Origin: Acanthococcus lagerstroemiae
Lineage: Eukaryota; Arthropoda; Insecta; Hemiptera; Eriococcidae
Assembly: GCA_031841125.1 (NCBI GenBank)
Contig: CM063111.1
Span: 45,768,955 to 45,832,954 of the forward strand
Length of the DNA stretch: 64,000 nt
Direction of reading: 5' to 3'
In this document: in pieces, positions 1 through 10,652 of the stretch
How the letters are laid out: every line of letters begins with the position of its first letter
How positions within the stretch are numbered: the stretch's first letter is position 1
Notes under the pieces: generated by a model
What the model was told of the DNA's origin: nothing
Databases searched by the model: none
Seen by the model: only the letters and a program-made list of their open reading frames with translations
Made by a program: the position numbers and the translations under genes

Positions 1-236
1 TGTTCCCGCCGAATCAAGCGCTGCCAAATTTGGAATGCAGCATTGGAAGCTGGAACTCTATTTGAATCATGACCCCATGGCAGCCACCTAAAATACGGTC
101 TTTGGATAACCCTAAACAGGCTGAAAAGCAAAACGACATGCTCAAAATATAACCTTCATTGATGTAGCTTGGCTGACGACGATCTATGCGGGTGCGGCGA
201 GGTACAAAATGACAGACCCTTTTTTTAAAGTATCGA

Positions 237-670
237 TTATATGGAGACTATGACGCGGACAGACTGAACCATACAATCGACGATGAGGGAGTAAAGTTTC
301 TGGAGTACTGGGGTAGGATGGGAATTTGAGTCGACCGGACACGAGGAAAAAAAAAGCTTGAATTCATTCCGGCTTTTGGATATTAGTGCTACATCATCTG
401 TAAACCTTAGATTGCTCAAGTATTCCCCATTAATATTAGTATTCCTTTTGTCCTCCCATTCCAATTTCCTGAATATTTCTTTCAGAGAAATACTAAATAT
501 CATAGGTGATAATGGATCTCCTTGCTTACCCTTAGGGTCTTCTCCTATATTGTCGGTTATTATCCTTGCCTCTAGATTATGAAACATGTTTTGAATAAAT
601 GGAACTAAAGCAAGGGAGTATCCTTGATGGTTTTTCTTAGCTTCTATCGTAAAGTCATGTTTTAAAGAAT
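237..670 (-). pseudogene. LINE reverse transcriptase fragment
   Basis: Read on the minus strand, this stretch encodes a palm-like piece of a non-LTR reverse transcriptase. It has an 'FDSLKHDF' stretch near 650-660 resembling the first catalytic block, a 'KGKQGDPLSPMIFSISL' block typical of RT motif 4, and 'LRFTDDVALIS', the catalytic F-x-D-D box with T for the usual A. The frame breaks upstream of the methionine at 587, and neither an endonuclease nor a 3' end is attached, so it is a truncated dead copy. Its style (QGDPLSP, F-x-DD) resembles the LINE fragments at 52-53 kb. The clade cannot be fixed from this much sequence. Confidence 0.75.
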
Positions 671-699
671 CAAATACTTCTTATCAGATAATATGTTCA

Positions 700-3547
700 G
701 ATTACATGTGTCCTTTCTGAGAAAAAAGGTGAAAACCTAAATGTGGAGTCCTTCCCCACCATAACTCGAGATACACAGGGTCGGGGGAGTTGTTTTCTTT
801 CCTTTATTCAGGGTGCCAACCCCAAAAATTTCCAGCAATAAAGTTTTATATAGCAATTTTTTCTGTTTCAACCCTCACATTATACGATCAATATTTCCTG
901 TACTAAATGGTCTGCGTAATTTACGCCCTCGGCAGCTCATTTCACGAAATCGGCAGAAAAATGTCCGCTTAATTCATACACGAGCGATTCCGGTAAATAG
1001 GCAGACACATTGCGGATTTCTCGTAATCAGCAAGGGCCTTGCGCATTTCATGAAATGAGCAATTTTCCTGCCAATTACACGGAATGAGCAACTTCAAGAA
1101 TTATGCGTAACATATACTTACATGTGGACAGTTGGATACATTTGGGGTTTTTGTAGCCTCCCACGAAGAAAAAAATGTATCTAAATCGCAAAACACCCCC
1201 TTACTTAAATCCTGGGTACGGCCCTGTTTTAGTTTGTTAGTTGGTGGAACTTGATCCCAGTGTTGTTGATAGGATTTGTGCACGAATGATTTACTGATTT
1301 TTTTGACGTCTGATACCGGGATTGGAATGTTAGGGATAGAAGAAATGTTCAAGGAAAGTTTAGCCATAGCTCTTACAAGCACTGAAATTAGCAATGAAAT
1401 GTGTTCGAAACTGGCGACCAACGCTAGGTTAGAAAAATTTGGCTACAAATCAAACAAGGGTTAAAATGATTCTAGTATTACGGGGAAGCGTAAATTCGAG
1501 AGGCGTGTTTAACAATTACACTGCGTAAAGGGAAATCTAAGTTGCGTAAAGCACGCGAAAAACGTGAATACATGCGGTGAAAGAGAGTGAGTACTTCAGG
1601 AGACGAAGAATGTGGGAATAGGCCTAGCCCAGGGACGAGGGACCGAGGGAAAGGAAAAAGAAGCTTTGTAAACTGTAAGCTCGGTGCAAAGTCCCCGGTG
1701 AAATCATTTGGGCGTAAGAAAACTGGCGCTTTCGTGCGATAAGGGTGTCCCCGTTGGGGTACTACTTCTTTTCCTCAGTGATTGAATTAACTTTGCTTGA
1801 TTGTCACTCTTGTTCGGTAACTCCGGACACCCTTCCCTTCTTTAGCTGTATTTCGCTGTTTGTGCAGTTTTACCGTTAGCTTTTTCAACCCCTCTTTTTT
1901 TCTTCTCATGTTTCTTTTTCTCTTTTTTATTTATCATTTTTTTTTTCAAATTTCAAGTTCTTTTCGAAGAAGTTTGCGTTATTATATTAAAGTATTTACT
2001 TCTTTCTTTTTTTTTTAAAATAGAAATTTTGCGGTAAATACCGAATTTAAATTCATGTTTTTTTTTTTTTGAGTTTACAGCGAGCGTATTTCTTTCAGAC
2101 GTAGTATTGAAATTGAATTTAAAACAACGCTAGAAAGAATCTTTCAGTCTGCAAATCTTTGGTAATTTAATTTATCTGAATCACGAGCCTTTTTTTTTGT
2201 CTCCTAGACAAAGTAGATTTTTACGTAGGACTGTATTGCGGTATGTGTACACGAATTTTTACGCTTGCAGTTGACACAAAAGAATATGAAATTACTGGCA
2301 TTGGTACGAATACTCCACCCAGTATTAACGCATCGAATGCACCCCTTTATGAACCGCGTAATTTTATTATACACAAGGCCCATGAGGGTGTAGTTCAGCT
2401 ATCATGTTTTGACATATTTCGTGTAATTCAGCGATTTAGTTAACGAGTGCGTCTCGTTGGACAACCGCCATGTCATGTGTATGGTCTTTACCACGAGCAA
2501 ATTCGATTATTGAATAATTAATTTCGCAGCTTGTGCGAATGTGCGATTGCAGACCAAGGCTGTGATGAAATTTGATGTAGAAGAAATAGAATGCAAAGAT
2601 ATTTGATAGATCATCATTGTAATTTTCATACTTGATAACATGATAACTTGAGAAGTCGGGTATTTACTTGTAGAGTCACTTTTCCATATTTCGACCTCTG
2701 ACCTTTCAATCCGTAACAATTTCATTATTTCTGCGCGTGTTTCTTTCTTCAGATTATTCTCTTGAGTAAAAAAGTGATCAATTGCGAATTACGTAATTAG
2801 ATATTTATCAAGTCTGGTGCCAGAATTCTTCTACGGGGGTGAATTTCATAATGTTGAGACTTTTAAAAAGTGATAAAGATCGCTCATTAACGAGCAAAGC
2901 GAACAAAATTTCCTCAGGAAAATTTACACGAAAAAATTGTATTTTTGGGATGGATTATCCCCTTCTGTCACCACTTTAAGTTTGGTCACGTGAGATTATG
3001 ATATAATTAATATGTGCGTCACGAAGAAAGGTGCAAATAGGATCTTCCTCTGGATTTTGTTAGGGGGGAGGGGGATATTGTACCAGACAATATTTTGTTT
3101 TTTTCTACAAAAAAAAAAAGGAAAAATATTGCTATCCGGTTTAAAATTCGGAATTGCCTAGCTATCCTTGCCCTCGGAAAAATGTACAGCACCTATGATC
3201 ATTTTGATCACTTTTATAAATGTACAGGAGATAGCTATACCAATTCTATCGTTTCTCGGAAGAAGATAGGTGAAGGAAGAAATATGATGCTAATTAAAAA
3301 TGTGTAAATAGGTTTGCTAATGGTTTTTCATCTTCTCCATGGTAGGTTGTGGGAGGAGGGAGATGGTATGATTATTACAGATACATATGTGAACAACATA
3401 GCTGCTTGCCGGTTTGTGATTTTTTCAAGTTACATTGGATGAGAATATGATGTTTACTTTGAAAAACTTAACGTGATAGCAAACGTTTCTGTGACCGCAA
3501 GTTAAAAAAGAATTGTTCCCAAAATAATTGGGTTAGTCTGCAATTAA
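700..3547. other. Intergenic, no gene recognised
   Basis: I see no supportable coding region. Between about 900 and 1110 a short loosely repeated word (for example TTTCATGAAATGAGCA and close variants) recurs every 25-30 bases, with weaker echoes near 1480-1560 and 2350-2450. Runs of T at 1900-2070 and A at 3105-3120 are low complexity. The ORFs present are short and show no recognisable family. Confidence 0.5.
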
Positions 3548-4285
3548 TAGGGCTAGGATTTATATAATACCGCATATTTTTTCCTGCTGCACCAAATACC
3601 GCATATCGCAATTTTTTCATGTTTTCATGCAATTCTAAGACGAATGGTGAAAGTTTATAGCGCCTATTTTCGCATATTTTGGGTATAAAAGCATAAAAAA
3701 TCAATTTTAGCCAAAAAACGTCAAAACTTTGCTCGTTTTGGGCTTTTTTCTGGTTGTTAGCGTTTTTTTTTTTTTTTTTTTTTTTTGAAAAAAAGAACAA
3801 ACATCGGCCAACAAAATGGGGGAAAAAACAAAAAGTACGAGATTCCTGATATGTTCAGGTTTTTTTTTTTTTTTTTTTTGGTTTTCAAAGTTTAAACAAA
3901 CAGCCAGCTGCTGGAAGAGGGTCGGCTCTGGACTGGAAACTTAGAGACTAGAGCAGCATTTTTTAAAACATAAATTGGTTGACGATTGTAAAATCTTGAA
4001 AGAGTATTAATAATTGTTTTATTTACTTATTAAAAAAATTAATGAATACTTTGAGTTTTTTTTTTCTCTAAGTTTCTTCTAGATTCGCTGTACGTACGAT
4101 TCGATAGGGTTTTTGAAAGCGCTTTAATAATACCTGCATTTTGATACCCATAATGGCATCATTTTATTGCACTTATTTATTCTTTTTCAATTTTATAGCG
4201 CATATTTATGCTTTTTTCAAGATTTTAACCGCTTATTATAAGCGGTTTTTTTTGCTGTTTTTAGCGCATAAAAATCCTAGCCCTA
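3548..4285. mobile_element. hAT-like non-autonomous DNA element
   Basis: The left end reads TAGGGCTAGGATTT and the right end is its inverted partner AAATCCTAGCCCTA. The eight bases outside each end are GCAATTAA on the left (3540-3547) and GTAATTAA on the right (4286-4293), an 8-bp target duplication with one difference. TAGGG/CCCTA ends plus 8-bp duplications are the known signature of the hAT superfamily. The 738-bp interior is T/A-rich, contains several GCATATTT-like words near both ends, and has no transposase frame, so this is a non-autonomous copy. Long T runs at 3763 and 3860 may be later slippage. Confidence 0.7.
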
Positions 4286-4596
4286 GTAATTAATAATTAA
4301 ATGAAGTTTGATGTACCTACTTTACTTCTGGCAGCTCAATAGATCTGGTAGGTTTTTTTTTTTTTTTTTTTTTTTTGTAAATGAGAAAGAAAAACGAAAA
4401 AACGACTGAATCCACTCTGCGGCCGACCGGGCAACTTTATGGGTACTTTGCTTCTGGAAAAAATGAGAGATAGTCTACACTGCGGCTCCTGCAAGACATT
4501 TATGTGCAACCATTTCACCCCGTAGGGAAAAAATGAATAATGAGTAACTACGTACACCTTTTTAAGAAACTATTTCATCCAAACACCTACCTCTTT

Positions 4597-4823
4597 TCTA
4601 ATTTTACTCTTAACCTGAGCCCTGGAATTCACCCTTTCGAGAATTACCTCAGAGACGTCGGGGAGGTAGTTGAGGCTGTCTTAGCCTTCTTCTCATCTTG
4701 TCGAGAAACTGGCCTAGGTCAAAATTTAACGAGTTGCTCCGTGGGCTCGAACCCGGGACCTCCGGATTCCGAGACCAGCACGCTATCCACTCAGCCAACC
4801 AGACCCCACGCGGCCAACCAGAC
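4597..4823 (-). mobile_element. tRNA-derived SINE, near full length
   Basis: On the minus strand the head resembles a Leu/Ser-type tRNA. It starts with GTCTGGTTGGC, has an A-box-like TGGCTGAGTGGATAG and a B box GGTTCGAGCCC, and is followed by a shared body and the tail GAGAG(N)AAAATTAGA. The same body occurs at 47071 (plus), 48831 (minus) and 62244 (minus). The head is partly repeated (two TCTGGTTGGC copies, 4795-4823), as if the element had been extended or reinserted at its 5' end. RNA polymerase III transcription from the internal boxes is expected for the family; activity is not shown here. Confidence 0.8.
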
Positions 4824-5289
4824 ACCTACCTACATATACATTAGGTATTAGTAGAATGTATTATATCTGATTCTGACTTACATCCATTCTTCCCCGCCAG
4901 ATCGACGAGGTAAATATGATAAATTTCAATATAATTTAATCTTTTTTTCATTTTTTCCATCTCCCAAATTAACGAGAGATTTCCCAAATTGACGAGGTAA
5001 ATATCACAAATTTTAACATCACCGATGTTCATCTTTTCTTGCGTCTGAAACAGTATTTATCTGAAGAACGACGATGAGCTGATGGAGGATATGTCAAATT
5101 GGTTCAATTCGATGGCGGCAAAGTCTTACTAATCCACAGGTCGAACAAACGTTTAAATAGACTTGGAAATTATGCCCAGCAGTACACGGATATATCTGAA
5201 CATTTGTCATTAGAATAATATATTTTCTAATTCATTGTAATTTATTTACTGGCCTCGTTACCTTACTTTTTAAATGACCCTCGTATGAA

Positions 5290-5792
5290 GTAGCAGATAT
5301 TATAAACCAAATTAAAATTCATCCAAAATGTGATGAGGCTAAATTTAAGGCAAGAAAACAACAATTAACTCGTAAAATTAAATTGATGTGGAAACATAGA
5401 AAAATAGATTTTACCTCAACAAAATCATTAGGACGTCTAAACGCATTATAGAGACAGATACAAATGGTCATTTGGATCTAATAATTGATAGTTTTCCAGT
5501 AAATGCAATTTGACTTAGATGTAATCTTATTGAATCAAATTATGAAAATTTAAATCAAGAGAAAATATTGTCTACTTCTTTCCGCTAAATACTCCTACTG
5601 GGGTAAAAATTGTACAAATACCACCGCAACATCGATCAATATTATCAATTGAGTATAAATATGAGATTAGAGAAATTAGAAATTTTTATTCAAATTGTAG
5701 ATCAAGATGATCTACCTATAGATTCTGAGGGAGAAGCAATTACCTTGGAACTTAACAGTTGTTTGCCTTTGCATGTCTGTGAGGAAGATTAG
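5290..5792 (+). pseudogene. Polinton-type structural protein fragment (tentative)
   Basis: Pieces of one protein can be followed on the plus strand across frame breaks: a 'KIKLMWKHRKIDF' segment, then 'DTNGHLDLIIDSFPVNAI', and finally an open stretch (from about 5650) with 'FIQIVDQDDLPIDSEGEA'. This order resembles an uncharacterised protein repeatedly found in Polinton/Maverick elements of insects, possibly a minor capsid-type protein. That assignment is from memory of the family and is tentative. At least two frameshifts or stops make it non-functional. It lies tail to tail with the polymerase fragment at 5800-6186, the arrangement expected if both derive from one element. Confidence 0.4.
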
Positions 5793-5799
5793 AAATACA

Positions 5800-6186
5800 T
5801 CCTCTAAATCCCTTTTCAAAAAGCTCGTAATTTTCTTGATCAGTGATTAATTTGAGTTCTTGACCAGTATATTATAGAGAGGCAGCATCACATAATTGTA
5901 ATGCTAAAATATAATAAACTGGGTCCAATTTACAATTCTTACATGTTTCCCAGAAATTATCAAATATATCTTTTGTATGGATAGTGTCTGATTTTAAGCA
6001 TAAGCTATGATCATCTCCAAAATGCTTATATTTGAAATCCTTATAAACTTCTATTGCAAATGCTAAATCATTATTGGACATTTTTTCATAATTTATACAC
6101 CAATCTTCATTATTTAGAGGTAATTGTTTTTTTAATGTTTTATAATAATCAAAATTTCTTAGGACTTCATTTTTGCCTGATGTCAA
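5800..6186 (-). pseudogene. Polinton-type DNA polymerase B fragment
   Basis: A 104-residue minus-strand frame (6186 to 5872) contains a 'DIFDNFWETCKNCKLDPVYY' block. After a frameshift near 5875 it continues with 'LITDQENYELFEKGFRGCIS'. This is the order of conserved blocks in protein-primed family B DNA polymerases of Polinton/Maverick elements: a leader before the palm, then the palm entry block. Only a small internal part remains and it is frameshifted, so it cannot act as a polymerase. No integrase, protease or long terminal repeats are visible nearby. Confidence 0.6.
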
Positions 6187-6189
6187 GGT

Positions 6190-8090
6190 ACTTTCAATTA
6201 TTGCATTTGAATGAACTATAATTATTTCTTATTGATAAAAAATTTTTTCTATGGTGATCAGCTCGTTCTCCAGATAAATTTACTTCAATATGATCTACAA
6301 CTGCTACCAATTGAAAGTTTATACTGTTCTTTATTTTTAATTTTCTTTTTGCAATTTCATAATATCATTAACCTTAAATAGAAATACACTGCATACGTTC
6401 TGATCATAAATAAATCAATTCAACTTCTCAAGACCAATAATCAGTGGTTTACGCAAAGATTAGATCAACTCAGCAGAAAAACATACAACAAACATGCTTC
6501 CTGCTGTCTTTTCTGAATCTCCTAAAAGTCATCAACATCTCCTAAACTCTCTGGTAAGTAGGTATCAGAAGCAATTAAAATATTAGGTAAGTATCCATTT
6601 ACAAACCATTTTCTTTCTTTTTTTCAGTTTTCTTTGAAAGCTATTATATTTTCCAAGTCTGTCATCATCGTATGCATCAGGTAGGTAGACCTAATCGTCA
6701 CCTATTCTGTCCCAATGAACAATTTGTTACTAGTAATTTGACAGTACCTACAAGCTATAAGACGAAACCGATTAGCAGTTTCTCATCTTACAATCGTGTA
6801 CAGGAACTTCTATCACTGATCACAGTCTACAGCCAAAAAAAATACTAATCTCAGAACAACGACAACACATAGTTACCTAAACACAATACCTAAGTAGGTA
6901 CAGTCACCTATACTGTTCCTCGTCCTGATAACCAACACAAACTAGTAAAACGACTGATATTCAATACACGTTTACTCCACTGCGCATACTGAACATCTGA
7001 GTCGGGAAGAAACTGCCCTTATCAGGCCTCCCCGTTGGTGACTTTCAATCACTCTCACCATTTTGTCTATCTGAATACGCATAATTTTATTCTATACATC
7101 ATGCAATCTGTTGAATCTCAGAGATGTCGTGATCCCCTCGGTCCAATGAAGAAGCCCCCCTAAAACTCTGTTGGTTACCCCCCCCCCTAATTTGAAGAAG
7201 CAGTAAATTTTTTCTTTGCCTAACAGAACGTGGTATTCCTTCTTTTTGTAGCGTTCATTCCACTTGTTACTTCTGATAGTCTGATTGCAAAGCAATTCTT
7301 TACAACAAAATTTAAATGAAACGTTTCTCGGCATTTTAAAATTAATTATATTAAATTTTCCGTATTCTCATGAAATCAACTAATCACACGTGTCATAAAA
7401 ATTCTAAATGATAAGAAATAGAAAAACTCCAACTGTCCAACTTTAATGTTTCAGTTTTAGTAGCCAATAATTTTCTCCTTTTTTTAGCTGATTCATGCAC
7501 TGAAGTATAATAAATAGCATATACAGCACATGAAGGGGTTGCTTCGTCATTTAACGTCGTTTAACCCTTCAAGTAATTATATACTTTCTGTGTTATGAAT
7601 ACCTGATGAAAATGTACTACAAACGTTTCCTATTTCCTCATCAGACCAGGAAAAAAGAAAAGAAAAAAGGGCCCCCCTAAAACGAATACGAAGAATCTTC
7701 GTCATCAAAATGGCCTCAGGACACCCCTGAATTCATCTATTCTACAGAATAATAGTTCTGTATCATGTGTATACTTCTGCGCTAAATAAGTAATAATTAC
7801 CTAAATACTATCCTACTTATCTTACCTTCAATGGTTTAACTGATTTTATGCGCTGCAGTGAAATTCCTTCTTGCAATTCTGGTGATGCTTGAAGTGGTTT
7901 TTAATCTTCATAATTCCGTCACTGACATCCACCCTGGAAGGGCAAAAAGCTCATATTAAATCAAAAATTCAGGCTTTGCAAATCCGTCTCACATACTATA
8001 TACCAATTGGCTATCAGTCTTCCACATACTTTCATCATGCAATTTTATCCCATCTCTACTTGGAAATAAAGTAATAAACTGTTTGACGGC
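6190..8090. other. Intergenic, no gene recognised
   Basis: No coding region or clear repeat boundary was found. The stretch at 6600-7000 carries many TAGGTA-like words. A C-rich run interrupts 7175-7190. The segment around 7540-7600 has a weak palindrome (GTCATTTAACGTCGTTTAAC) but no matched long ends. Confidence 0.4.
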
Positions 8091-8095
8091 TTTGA

Positions 8096-8592
8096 TCAGA
8101 AAGATTCATTGACAGCACGGCTTCTCAAATCCGCAAATTCCTCATTATATTTCTCCTCGGATCTGCGCATCACACTTTCAAGGTCCTGAACCTGCGAACA
8201 AACGATTCCGACTTAATACTGACCGCACTTGATTCAAAAAGCATACACGAGTGTACTATATATACAGCCTCTCTCAGAAAATAAAGCGCATAATCCGACT
8301 AATAGGCGTTCGGGGGAGAACAAAACCGATGTACATTATAGCTGAAACGAATGTACACAACATTGTTCGTAAGGGCCATACGTACATATAACCTGTTCCA
8401 GATATAGCAAGATTAATAACAGTACTCATGCGAAGAAACCTTTTACATACGCGGGTATTGTCGGACCTGGTCCATCTTCACAAGATGCTGAAGAACAACA
8501 ACAGATATGAAAAATCATTTGTTCCGGTTTAACTGACAAGAGGAGAAATGTTCAATGCCCGCGTTCGCTAACAGCTCAGATTTGGTCGACAT
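8096..8592 (-). other. Possible short coiled-coil gene exons (weak)
   Basis: On the minus strand a good acceptor (TTCGCAG) at 8192 opens a 31-codon frame ending in TGA at 8096-8098. Its composition (VQDLESVMRRSEEKYNEEF and on) is charged and heptad-like. Upstream, an acceptor at about 8488 opens 'HLVKMDQV', and an ATG at 8590-8592 starts 'MSTKSELLANAG'. The three pieces could be parts of one small gene, but I could not join them with good donors in a consistent phase. I do not recognise the product. It may be a real small gene with exons I mis-set, or chance. Confidence 0.2.
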
Positions 8593-8599
8593 CAGCGTG

Positions 8600-9940
8600 A
8601 TATATGAATCTAAAATGACTGGTCGATATTTGGTATCGGCCAGCGTACAACCGCATCGTACAGCGGGTACAGAATGCTCTGACCGGCGTAACAGCGTCTG
8701 CTCGCGTGTGATAATTCGCCGGCCTAGGACCCACCGACTGACCCGCGGCCCTATATTAAATATTTGAAAAAATGAACGTCATTCCTTCGAAGGTGATGAG
8801 GAAAACAAATTCATCTCCTAAGGTAATAAAATGTCAATGTCACGTTGACAAACACTGAAACGTGATTAAGTCTTATCAGGGGAAAAAAAAGAAGAAAGCA
8901 GAGATGCTGTTACCATTGAATCCTTTTTCAGCTCATGACAGTATTTGGATTCATAAATTTAGCATTTTGAGCATCTGGCTAAATGTAGATATCGAGTTGT
9001 ATCTCTGTACACTACTCGCAGGGTCAAATTTACTCTAAGGGTAGGTAAATGCGTACCTGTACAACCCTATACAGCCTTTTCCAATTCACTCCACGAAATA
9101 ACTATGTAGAACTTCTTCTTATCGGGTACCTTTAGTCTCTGAAACTTAACTTCGCTCAAGGAGTTTGAAAGAACTACATAATATGTATATAGATCTTACG
9201 CAGCTACTTTTTTCAAAATGCATAAGTAGCCGGACCATATCTACAGGTACCTTATAAGTAGATGTGAACTGTGCACTGCTTTTTGTGGCACGAATTGCGA
9301 TAACATCGGTTCTAAGATAGATATATCTATGTAGGTATATACGCTGGAATGAACGGACAAGTATTCGCTTGCATAAATGATGAACTAAAGAATTCCTGCT
9401 CGATAAACGATGAACTTGAAATTATAGTTTGGAAGCCGGAAATCAGAGCATTCAATATACCGCAGGATACGAAGTACCACACACAGTATGTTTTCATCTT
9501 CAAATTATAGCTTGGATTAGTAATGTTTGGATCCTTTAATAATATATCTACTTACTTGGTAGACATGGCTACAATTATCACTAGAAAATGATTAGAATCT
9601 CACCTTCTCAGGAACTACAGAAACTATGTAGAAGTAGAACTCCGCTGCAAACTTTATTGCTGATAAGAGAACGATCAATCACAAAGTAGTTACATAAAGG
9701 TGTCCTGATCATAATTAGCGTCTTGTTGATAGGATTACAAGTACTTGAATTATACAAATTAATGATAACTGATATCTATACAAGCAACTATGGGAAATCA
9801 GCAACTTCAATTTATACCGGCTACCAGCTGGCTGCTGCCGCCATTGGAAGCAGTGTTACCACATGAAGAGTTGAAAAATGTACCAGCAAAAAATTGCCAA
9901 GATTTTACTGGATTCCAAGTAAAATGTACACTATAGTATA
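8600..9940. other. Intergenic, no gene recognised
   Basis: AT-rich sequence with short tandem words such as TAGGTA and TATATCTA near 9310-9340. I see no gene, RNA or element boundary in it. Confidence 0.4.
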
Positions 9941-10652
9941 TTACAATGCAAGGATTGAGAAAGCGAGCTTTATCACACCGAGTGCGACTGTTAGCGGAGC
10001 GAGCCGAAGGTAGGAATGGGCACTTTTCATGAAAAGTAATTTTGTGAAATGAAACGTATGAAAAGTTGTAAAAAGTGATGAAAAGTGTGAAAAGTGTGAA
10101 AAGTTCATCTTCTGGGGTATCATTACAATCGTTTTACTGACGCGATTCCATTGATGTATAAAACACCTATATTGGTTGCCATTCGAGAGATTTACAACAT
10201 TTAAAGACCGTTTTATAAGAATTTTTAATAATGTAGGTAATATATAGTACTAGGTACCTAAGGTAATACTAAATTACTAATGACTAACCACAGTTACAGA
10301 TAGGTAATTTCAATTGGAAAACAAAATGACTTATTAATGTTATTGTTACCGATATTGACGAGATTGAAATCACATTTAATTAACATTAGCAATTACATCA
10401 GTCTATAGTCTAAACGATTTCATCATTTGACTTTGAGTTACGAGTAATACTAAACGTAATAATGAACAAAACAAAACAAAATTTGAAAAGTAGTGAAAAG
10501 TCCTTGGAAAAGTTCCTTGTGAAACGTTTCACTTTTCGCTACTTTTCAACAACTTATCACTTTTCAACTTTTCACCTGCCCATCCCTAGCCGAAGGCGAG
10601 TGAAGCTAGTCGTGTGGAGGCGTGATAACTCGCTTCAATCCTTGCATTGTAA
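9941..10652. mobile_element. Terminal-inverted-repeat element, 0.7 kb
   Basis: The two ends are inverted copies: TTACAATGCAAGGATTGA on the left and TCAATCCTTGCATTGTAA on the right. Similarity continues inward for roughly 90 bases on each side (GCGAG..., CCGAAGG, ATGGGCA). Just inside, both arms carry short tandem repeats of GTGAAAAGT (10020-10110 direct; 10490-10590 mostly inverted), so the arms could pair over more than 150 bases. The core is plain AT-rich DNA without a reading frame. The target duplication is not clear, so the superfamily is unassigned. Confidence 0.7.
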
